From positions 1 through 44,810 of the forward strand of contig JAFTFE010000142.1 of NCBI GenBank assembly GCA_017449765.1: a DNA stretch of 44,810 nt, written 5' to 3'. The position numbers were made by a program, and so were the translations under genes. Below the pieces are notes generated by a model, which did no database searches, was not told the origin of the DNA, and was given only the letters and a program-made list of their open reading frames with translations. Below, piece by piece: positions 1 to 6,790 of the stretch (positions are counted from its first letter, which is position 1; each line of letters starts with the position of its first letter). The stretch is from Lachnospiraceae bacterium (GTDB lineage: Bacteria; Bacillota; Clostridia; Lachnospirales; Lachnospiraceae).

Positions 1-813
1 GCCGCTGGTCAGATTTCAGGTAATGTTGAAACTTCATTTGAAAGAATTACTACTCATTTTGAAAACTGTAATAAGTTAAAGTCTAAGGTTAAGGGAGCTA
101 TGACTTATCCTATAATCATATTGATAGTTGTACTTATTGTTGTTATTGTACTTCTTTCGACGGTTATACCACAGTTTGCTGATATGTTTGCCGATATGGG
201 TTCCGAGCTTCCTGCAGCAACCCAGATGCTGGTTAATCTTAGTGATTTTATCAGAGAAAAGTGGTATTTGCTCATACTTATTGTAGCTGCAGTAATATTT
301 GCATTTAAGATGTTTGGTAAGACAGAGGTTGGTTCAACGATCTATGCCAAAATCGGTATTAAAGCTCCGTTGTTTGGTAATCTTACCATCAAGTCGGCAG
401 CAGCAAGCTTTGCAAGAACACTTAGTACACTTCTTGCTTCAGGTATTCCGCTTCTTGACGCTATCGAACAGGTTGCTAAGATGCAGAATAACAAGATAAT
501 AAGAGAAGGTCTTATGGACGCTAAGACTCAGGTGGCAAAAGGTCTTCCTTTATCAAAGCCTATAAGAGATATGGAGATATTCCCTCCTATGCTTCCTCAG
601 ATGATTAAGATAGGTGAGGAAACAGGTAACATCGAGGACATGATGGATAAGGTGGCTGAATACTACGAGATGGAAGTAGAAGCTGCCACAGATGCTCTTA
701 CTGCTATGATGGAGCCTATGGTTATCGTTCTTATGGCAGTTGTAGTTGGTGGTATCGTTATAGCAATTTACTCACCTATGCTTAGTATGTATGATGCTAT
801 TGATAACTACTAA
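1..813 (+). CDS. pilC: Type IV pilus inner-membrane platform protein PilC (5' partial)
   Basis: This is the C-terminal 270 residues of a PilC/GspF protein, the inner-membrane platform that couples the assembly ATPase to pilin insertion. The open frame runs from base 1, so the start lies upstream; the first in-frame ATG at 100 is internal, because the preceding codons encode normal PilC sequence (SFERI, KLKSKVKGAM). Three strongly hydrophobic segments are visible: just after KGAMTYP, after FIREKWY, and at the C-terminus around the MEPMVIVLMAVVVGG segment. The second T2SF repeat is intact, with FARTLSTLLASGIPLLDAI and the conserved IGEETGN motif. It is the first gene in the window of a pilus operon; the pilin gene follows after 83 bp. 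The ATPase genes pilB and pilT usually precede pilC and are probably just outside the window. Confidence 0.95.
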   Translation, partial: AAGQISGNVETSFERITTHFENCNKLKSKVKGAMTYPIIILIVVLIVVIVLLSTVIPQFADMFADMGSELPAATQMLVNLSDFIREKWYLLILIVAAVIFAFKMFGKTEVGSTIYAKIGIKAPLFGNLTIKSAAASFARTLSTLLASGIPLLDAIEQVAKMQNNKIIREGLMDAKTQVAKGLPLSKPIRDMEIFPPMLPQMIKIGEETGNIEDMMDKVAEYYEMEVEAATDALTAMMEPMVIVLMAVVVGGIVIAIYSPMLSMYDAIDNY

Positions 814-896
814 TATTACGGATATAAATCGCTGGGCGAGGACAGCGGTATAATATCATATATAATTTAAATTTAAAGAAAGAAGGAGAATGATTT

Positions 897-1466
897 ATGA
901 AGAAAATGAACAACAAAGGTTTCTCGTTGGTTGAGCTTATCATCGTTATAGCTATCATGGCTATTCTTGCCGGTGCTATAGCTCCTGCACTTATCAGATA
1001 TATTGATAAGTCAAGAAAGTCAAATGATATCTCATCTGCAAAGACTATTAAGACAGCTGTTGAGACAGCTATGGCAAATGAGGACACTTATGAGCTTCTT
1101 ACAACTGGTACTACTGCTTCTATAACTGATGAAGACAGCAATGTTATTGTTTACAATGGTAATGTTACAATTACTCCAGGTTCTGTAACTAACAATAACG
1201 GTACTGGTATTACTCTTACAGTTAAGGGTTCAGTTCTTAACAAGGTTGCAGCAGATGTTGAGTCAGCAGCAAAGACTGAGATTGGTAAGAACATTGGTGA
1301 GAAAACTCCAAAGCTTAAGTTCAAGAAGGATCCTGCAGACGGAACTGACAAGCCTGATAAGTTCAATGTATATTGTACAGCAGGCGGTAATGTAGTAGTT
1401 GGTATGACTACTTCAGGAAACAAGTTCTATCAGCTTGCTCCAGATGTATCAAAGTATTATCAGTAA
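897..1466 (+). CDS. Major type IV pilin (prepilin)
   Basis: This 189-residue prepilin has a class III signal. The short basic leader ends in Gly8, followed by FSLVELIIVIAIMAILAG, with Phe at mature +1 and Glu at mature +5 (Glu13), both needed for peptidase processing and subunit packing. The rest is a Thr/Asn/Lys-rich globular head without the Cys pair of Gram-negative pilins. Size, position directly after pilC, a strong AAGGAG site and a hairpin immediately downstream suggest it is the abundant major subunit; this is inference, since the operon has other prepilins with longer heads. The 83-bp gap before it holds a TATAAT (849-854) but no convincing -35 element. Confidence 0.9.
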   Translation: MKKMNNKGFSLVELIIVIAIMAILAGAIAPALIRYIDKSRKSNDISSAKTIKTAVETAMANEDTYELLTTGTTASITDEDSNVIVYNGNVTITPGSVTNNNGTGITLTVKGSVLNKVAADVESAAKTEIGKNIGEKTPKLKFKKDPADGTDKPDKFNVYCTAGGNVVVGMTTSGNKFYQLAPDVSKYYQ

Positions 1467-1477
1467 GCTTTAAATTA

Positions 1478-1522
1478 TACAGCATAAATTCCACCTGATT
1501 CGCCAGGTGGAATTTAGCTGTA
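1478..1522 (+). other. Strong intercistronic hairpin after the pilin gene
   Basis: A near-perfect inverted repeat: arm 1478-1497 (core AAATTCCACCTG) pairs with arm 1504-1522 (core CAGGTGGAATTT) around a 6-nt loop, with TACAGC/GCTGTA closing the base. There is no U-run after it, so it does not look like a normal intrinsic terminator. It could protect the 3' end of the pilin mRNA or partly block read-through into pilD. Confidence 0.75.
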
Positions 1523-1576
1523 TTAAAATACTTATAAAATGTGACATAATCTAAGAAGTGAGAGGAAAGCGTCGAT

Positions 1577-2377
1577 ATGAATATTGATATAGATATTATT
1601 GAGAAGATTATGTTTTCTGTAGTTTTCTTTCTATACGGTATAGTCATAGGAAGCTTCCTGAATGTTCTGATTTTAAGAACGCCCATAAAGGAAAGTATCA
1701 CATTTAAGAGGTCGCATTGTATGAGTTGCGGTCATACACTTGCCTGGTATGACCTATTTCCTTTATTTAGTTATTTATTTTTAGGTGGAAAGTGCAGGTA
1801 CTGTAAAGAGCATATATCTTGGCAATATCCTTTGGTAGAAGGATTAAATGGTATATTATACGTAATTCTTTTCCTCGTTCATGGAATTAGTATTGAAACA
1901 ATACTTTACTGCCTGTGTACTTCTGCCTTAATCTCTTTGAGTGTGATTGATGCACGTACAAGAGAGATACCCATAGGGTTTAACATATTTATTTTATTAT
2001 TAGGACTGATTAGGCTTTTAACAGACTTGAGTCATTGGAGCCAGTATGTAATCGGTTTTTTTGCAGTCAGTGGATTTTTGCTGCTTATTGGTATTATAAC
2101 AAGCTTCTTTTATGAAGGAGGTGCAATGGGTGGCGGAGATATGAAACTTATGGCTGCGGCCGGCTTACTGTTGGGCTGGAAGCTTAATATTGTAGCATTT
2201 TTAATAGGGTGTATATTAGGTTCTGTAATACATCTTACAATAATGGCTATTAAGAAAGCAGACAGGACACTGTCCTTCGGGCCGTATCTTTCTGCGGGAA
2301 TTTATATAGCAATGATATGGGGTGAACAGCTTGTAAGCTGGTACCTGAGTATGTGGGCTTTTGAGTCCTTACATTAA
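1577..2377 (+). CDS. pilD: Prepilin peptidase / N-methyltransferase PilD
   Basis: This 266-residue multi-pass membrane aspartic peptidase cuts the leader from prepilins and methylates the new N-terminus. Both domains are present. The N-terminal methylase half has the SFLNVLILR motif and two Cys pairs (CMSC and CRYC), usually zinc-binding. The C-terminal half has the two catalytic aspartates in VIDARTREIP and in the GGGDMKLM motif (GxGD class). About seven or eight hydrophobic segments are visible. The GAGAGGAAAG site before ATG 1577 supports the start. It sits between the major pilin and pilMN; its substrates are probably the pilin-like proteins encoded on either side. Confidence 0.95.
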   Translation: MNIDIDIIEKIMFSVVFFLYGIVIGSFLNVLILRTPIKESITFKRSHCMSCGHTLAWYDLFPLFSYLFLGGKCRYCKEHISWQYPLVEGLNGILYVILFLVHGISIETILYCLCTSALISLSVIDARTREIPIGFNIFILLLGLIRLLTDLSHWSQYVIGFFAVSGFLLLIGIITSFFYEGGAMGGGDMKLMAAAGLLLGWKLNIVAFLIGCILGSVIHLTIMAIKKADRTLSFGPYLSAGIYIAMIWGEQLVSWYLSMWAFESLH

Positions 2378-2407
2378 AAAACTGATTAGCGAGGGAGGCT
2401 ATAGAGA

Positions 2408-4054
2408 ATGGCAAAAAACGGTAAGGTGTTATCTGTTGATATCACAAATGAAAGTATTACAATAGTTGAATTGACAGCTTCTGCTAAGAAGCAGACGTAC
2501 ATTCACAATGTTATCATCTTCGAAACTCCGGAGGATACTTACGAAGATGGTGTTATTAAGGACGCTGATAAGATAGCGGCAGCTATAAGAGATCAGCTTT
2601 CTGCAAGAGGTATAACCAATAAGAATGCAATCTTTGTATTATCTTCAACAAAGATAGTAAACAGAGAAGTTGTTATACCATATGTAAAAGAGAATAAAAT
2701 CAGAGGAATCATTAATGCGAATTCATCAGAATATTTCCCTGTAAATATAGAAGATTACGTGGTTTCTCATTCGGTGCTTGAGACTGTGGTTGATGCTGAA
2801 AATAACAAGCAGTTAAGAGTCCTTGCGGTAGCTGCACCTACTCAGATGGTTAAGTCATATTATGATTTGGGTGCTTTGGCAGGACTTCATGTTGTATCGC
2901 TTGATTACATAGGTAATGCTATGTTACAGCTTATAAAGACACAGACTACAGCAACTACAACCACAATGGTAATCCAGTTAGGAAGTGAGTCGACTGTACT
3001 TAATATTGTACAGGGAGACAATCTTCTTTTACAAAGAACCGTACCACATGGTACTAATCCTGCAGTTAATGTAGTAATGGATGAGAAAGGCGTGGATGCA
3101 ACTACAGCTATGACATTACTTCAGAATGACAGACTTATAACTGTAGACTTTGACGATAACGAGGTAACAGGAGCATTTAGATATCTTATTAATAATATCG
3201 GACGTGTAATGGATTTCTATTCTTCAAGGAATCCTGATAAGCCGATTGAAGATGTGTTCCTGACCGGTGACGGTGCCTTAATAAGAGGTATAGACGGACT
3301 TTTCAAGGTTCAGTTAAATGTAAATACCAGAATTATGGATAGCCTTTACAATATCAAGTTTGATCCAAGTATTGACTTAAAGGTTTACAATCCGGTATAT
3401 CTTGTAACTCCTATCGGAGCTGCTTTCGGACCTATGGATTTTGTTCCGCTTGACTCTGCTAAAGCTTCATCAAGTGATGGAGGTAATGCTGCGGTTATTG
3501 CCGGTGCTGCATTATTTGCCATAGCAGTTATAGCTGCTGCAATTATGGCATTTATGTCTATCAAAGCTAAGAATGATGCTATATCAAAACGTGATCAGCT
3601 TCAAGCGGATATAGACAGAATTAAAGATATAGAACAAGTCGTAAATGAAATGAATGCCGCTCAGGCAAGATATTACGATGCACTTATGATGTACAATACT
3701 ACATATTCACTTAATGAGAATGTAAGAACCTTCATTGCCCAGTTAGAGGATAAAATACCTACTAATGTAATTATTGAGTCCTTCAATAGTTCAGAGAGCG
3801 GAGTAAACATACCTGCTACTTCAACTACATGGGATGGTGTTGCTGATTTCATAGTTCAGCTTAAGTCTATCGATTGTATAGCTGATGCATATGTGGCAAG
3901 TGTATCAAAAACAGAAGATGCTGAGACAGGAGCTACATTGTACAGATTCACTGCAACAGCTGTTTATGTAGATACAAGAACTCCTGAGGAACTTGGAGTA
4001 GACGCAGAAGAAGCTACTGAAGCTGTTGAAGAATCAGCAGATGAAGAAGAGTAG
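2408..4054 (+). CDS. PilM-PilN fusion protein of the pilus alignment complex
   Basis: This 548-residue protein joins two components that are usually separate. Residues 1 to about 350 are PilM-like, an actin/FtsA-fold cytoplasmic protein: it opens with VLSVDITNESITIVEL, has a central MVIQLGSESTVLNIV segment, and shows the late phosphate-loop-like motif FLTGDGALIRG. A hydrophobic segment follows (about 365-388, VIAGAALFAIAVIAAAIMAF), then a coiled coil and a PilN-like domain outside the membrane (residues 400-530, including the IPTNVIIESF segment). PilM normally binds the cytoplasmic N-terminal tail of PilN, so the fusion makes that contact covalent. The tail is Glu-rich. The pilO-like gene follows after 18 bp with its own AAAGGAGG site. 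Confidence 0.85.
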   Translation: MAKNGKVLSVDITNESITIVELTASAKKQTYIHNVIIFETPEDTYEDGVIKDADKIAAAIRDQLSARGITNKNAIFVLSSTKIVNREVVIPYVKENKIRGIINANSSEYFPVNIEDYVVSHSVLETVVDAENNKQLRVLAVAAPTQMVKSYYDLGALAGLHVVSLDYIGNAMLQLIKTQTTATTTTMVIQLGSESTVLNIVQGDNLLLQRTVPHGTNPAVNVVMDEKGVDATTAMTLLQNDRLITVDFDDNEVTGAFRYLINNIGRVMDFYSSRNPDKPIEDVFLTGDGALIRGIDGLFKVQLNVNTRIMDSLYNIKFDPSIDLKVYNPVYLVTPIGAAFGPMDFVPLDSAKASSSDGGNAAVIAGAALFAIAVIAAAIMAFMSIKAKNDAISKRDQLQADIDRIKDIEQVVNEMNAAQARYYDALMMYNTTYSLNENVRTFIAQLEDKIPTNVIIESFNSSESGVNIPATSTTWDGVADFIVQLKSIDCIADAYVASVSKTEDAETGATLYRFTATAVYVDTRTPEELGVDAEEATEAVEESADEEE

Positions 4055-4072
4055 GTAAAGGAGGGTTAGAAC

Positions 4073-5188
4073 ATGTCTAAAAGTAATATTTGTATTTTAT
4101 TAGTATTATTTGCCATCTTAATAGCAGGTGGAGTATATTTCTATGTATATAAGCCTAATATGGAGGATAAAGAAAGCATAGATAGTGAAATTTCTACATT
4201 AGAGACAAGATATAATGAATTAAAAGCTATGGAAGTTCATAGAGATGAATATATAGCACAAACTGCTGAGTATAATGAAAAATTTGAAGATGAGATTGAA
4301 ATCTTCCCTGCAACTCTTGATCAGGAAATATCTGTTATGTTCATGAAGGGTATTGAGAAAGATCAGGGTAATCTTCAGTTTAACATTTCCACAGTAGGTC
4401 TCGGTCAGGAAGAAATGTTTTATACTTTAGGCGCAGGAGCAGGAAGTGCTCAGGCTACTGAAGGCAGTGATACAGTTATTACTGCAGCAAACAGTTCTTA
4501 TGATTGTTACAGAGCAACCTTCCCTATATCATATACAGGTTCTTATGAAGGTATTAAGGATTTAGTTGATTATATTATGACATATAAGTACAGAATGAAT
4601 GTAACTGCACTTAATATAGCATACGACGCTTCAGCAGATACTTATAGCGGAAACATAACTCTTAGTGCTTATAGCGTATCAGGAGGAGACAGACAGGCAG
4701 ACAGTATTACAACTGATACTACAAACGGAGTTAGCAATCTTTTCTTAGGCGGAAGCGGAGCATCAGCTCCATCGTCTACAGGCGGTTCGGCAACTTCAGC
4801 ATCAGCAAATGATGCAAGAATAACTCTTAATAATGCAAATAATGATTCTACACCTGGTGTAGTAGTTTCATCAGGAAGCAATAGTGCATCATATTCAGAT
4901 AATGATGTTGTAACAATTGATCTTACTGTAGATGAAACAGACGGAAAAGTAACAGGTACATTTAGTGTGGACGGAAAGGATGTAACAGTTGATCTTGCAG
5001 AAGGTGCTACAAGCTTCAGAGTATACGTTAAGTCCTCAGACAGAGTTGACGGAGATGACTCAAATGGCGTCAAGTTAAATGTAACTAATAATTCCGGCGT
5101 AAATGTCGATATAAAAGTTGACGGAGATGATTCGTCATCACCAAGATTTAGTATTGGAAGCCGTTCCGGTTCAGTAAGTGTTAATTAG
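4073..5188 (+). CDS. PilO-like pilus alignment protein with C-terminal extension
   Basis: A 371-residue protein with one N-terminal membrane segment (about residues 5-27), then a coiled coil (YNELKAMEVHRDEYIAQ) and a ferredoxin-like region to about residue 205. This is the usual plan of PilO, which pairs with PilN around the pilus machine, and the position right after pilMN agrees. Past about 205 it has a Ser/Gly/Thr/Asn-rich linker and about 120 more residues rich in beta-strand-like Asp/Val repeats (VDGKDVTVDL, VDGDD twice). Typical PilO proteins are near 200 residues, so the last 165 are extra. The call rests on topology and gene order rather than on a sharp motif. Confidence 0.75.
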   Translation: MSKSNICILLVLFAILIAGGVYFYVYKPNMEDKESIDSEISTLETRYNELKAMEVHRDEYIAQTAEYNEKFEDEIEIFPATLDQEISVMFMKGIEKDQGNLQFNISTVGLGQEEMFYTLGAGAGSAQATEGSDTVITAANSSYDCYRATFPISYTGSYEGIKDLVDYIMTYKYRMNVTALNIAYDASADTYSGNITLSAYSVSGGDRQADSITTDTTNGVSNLFLGGSGASAPSSTGGSATSASANDARITLNNANNDSTPGVVVSSGSNSASYSDNDVVTIDLTVDETDGKVTGTFSVDGKDVTVDLAEGATSFRVYVKSSDRVDGDDSNGVKLNVTNNSGVNVDIKVDGDDSSSPRFSIGSRSGSVSVN

Positions 5189-5203
5189 GAAAGGATGAAA
5201 ATT

Positions 5204-6790
5204 ATGGCAAGAAAAAACAATAAAGGTTTTTCTATAGTAGAAATAGTCATTGCCATTGCCATACTCTCGGTTTTATTGGTGCCGATTGTAACCCAGATAA
5301 GCCAGACATTTAAAACGAGCCGTCAGACAAAAAAACAACAGTTGGCGAATGATAACGCCATATATGTTATGGAAGACTTTCAAAGAGCTTCACTTGATGA
5401 ATTAGAAAAAAAATACGGAAATGTTATAGACGGAGATGCTTCAAGTGCAAACGATTTGGTAGAAAATAAGAAAAACTGCGTAGTTTACAAGCCTGATGGC
5501 AGCGCTGCGGGGGTTACGGTCGAATACACATATAAGATTTACACATTGGATTCCGTAGAACTTGGATATGAGAATACTGAATACACAAGAAAGGTTATCA
5601 TGGATGACTTATCAGCGAGCCTTTTGAGTAAAGGATACAGACTCACAACAAGTTCGATATCCAAGGATGGATTTATCATCAATGACGAAGGTAATACTGT
5701 ATCGGTTGATTCCGATGGATTAATTACCGGCGCTATATGTGAGCCTGCCGATGCTGTTCAAAATCCTAACAATGTTAACCTTGGAAATATGCAGAATATG
5801 GATAGTACCAAGGTAGCTATAATAGGTGGTAATGCAACAAACTTCGATTCACAGGCACAAAGTGATTTTTATGCGATTGCCATGAATAAGCTTAAAGAAG
5901 AACAACCGGCATCCTGGGAACAGGCAATGTTCAGAAATGATAATGATAGTGTACTTAACCAGGCATATAACCTTGATAATACCAAGAAGATTACCCGTAT
6001 TTATATTGACAATCTTACTGATGATGAAGGTAAATCGTATTATCAGGTAAATGCTGATGTGACCTATTATAATTCATCAGTAAGAGATACAGCGAGAGTT
6101 CCGGCGAGATGGTCAGATGAGATTCACTACAATGTATATTCGCAGAAATTCTATATGGATACCTGTCCTGCAATATATTTTGAGTATCAGCCGTATACGG
6201 CTGAGGCGGTATATAGCAAGAGTAATCCGTCAAATAATAATGTTATATACACATCTGATGATTATTTGTTTATAGAAAATTATGTGGATGATGCAAGTAT
6301 ATACCTTTACAGACCGTATGAAGATCAGATGTATACTTATAATACAACCACACAAGAGGTTGAACTTGATGATGGAACAACTGTAGAAGTCAATTCAAGA
6401 ATTGGTACTGTTAAAGAGCAGATTGAACTTGATGATGGAAGTAATATAAATGTTGATTCGTGGGTTTTCTATAAGAATATGACAGGAAATAGTACTGTAA
6501 AGATTCATCTATGTAGTGAACAAGGCGGAAAACCGGTTAAATTATATACAAATTTTAAAACAAGTATGTTTAAAACTGCTGCTTCTGAATACATTACCTT
6601 AGCGATGGATAAAACTAAGGAAGGTGCTATTCCGGCAAACAGTACGGTGGTTGATTTTAATGGTGCAATAAAAAGATTATCAGAGGACGAAAGAAGAACG
6701 GACAGATTATTCACAGTCAGAGTATATCTTTCGACTGATGAATCAGGTTCAAATTCTGTTAGTCTTACTGGAGCAAAGGGGGAAAATTAG
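5204..6790 (+). CDS. Large pilin-like protein (PilV-type minor prepilin)
   Basis: A 528-residue prepilin-like protein. The leader ends at Gly8, followed by FSIVEIVIAIAILSVLL with Glu at mature +5, then a long polar head of about 490 residues. I chose ATG 5204 because the AGGAAAGG ribosome site abuts the alternative ATG at 5195 but is well spaced for 5204. The head includes MEDFQRASLDELEKKYG near the N-terminus, as in PilV/GspI-like minor pilins, and many Tyr/Asp/Asn-rich stretches. Residues near 386-413 contain a repeated VELDDG/IELDDG unit. Most minor pilins are under 250 residues, so the head is unusually large. It probably belongs to the pilus tip or priming complex, which is inference from family and operon position. 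Confidence 0.8.
   Translation: MARKNNKGFSIVEIVIAIAILSVLLVPIVTQISQTFKTSRQTKKQQLANDNAIYVMEDFQRASLDELEKKYGNVIDGDASSANDLVENKKNCVVYKPDGSAAGVTVEYTYKIYTLDSVELGYENTEYTRKVIMDDLSASLLSKGYRLTTSSISKDGFIINDEGNTVSVDSDGLITGAICEPADAVQNPNNVNLGNMQNMDSTKVAIIGGNATNFDSQAQSDFYAIAMNKLKEEQPASWEQAMFRNDNDSVLNQAYNLDNTKKITRIYIDNLTDDEGKSYYQVNADVTYYNSSVRDTARVPARWSDEIHYNVYSQKFYMDTCPAIYFEYQPYTAEAVYSKSNPSNNNVIYTSDDYLFIENYVDDASIYLYRPYEDQMYTYNTTTQEVELDDGTTVEVNSRIGTVKEQIELDDGSNINVDSWVFYKNMTGNSTVKIHLCSEQGGKPVKLYTNFKTSMFKTAASEYITLAMDKTKEGAIPANSTVVDFNGAIKRLSEDERRTDRLFTVRVYLSTDESGSNSVSLTGAKGEN
6360..6440 (+). repeat. Direct repeat inside the 528-aa minor pilin
   Basis: The 18-base string TTGAACTTGATGATGGAA occurs at 6360-6377 and again at 6423-6440, exactly 63 bases (21 codons) apart. 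It encodes two ELDDG-based strands that each end in an Asn-Val/Val-Asp pair. This looks like a recent in-frame duplication of a beta-hairpin unit. Confidence 0.8.

Noticed and set aside
814-896. Cyclic-di-GMP riboswitch before the pilin gene
   Set aside because: Such riboswitches control pili in some Clostridia, so I looked for one, but the gap is too short and shows only a 5-bp stem (CGCTG/CAGCG).
4669-5073. 134-codon minus-strand frame over the PilO extension
   Set aside because: Antisense shadow of a Ser/Asp/Val-rich region; no ribosome site and no neighbouring minus-strand gene.
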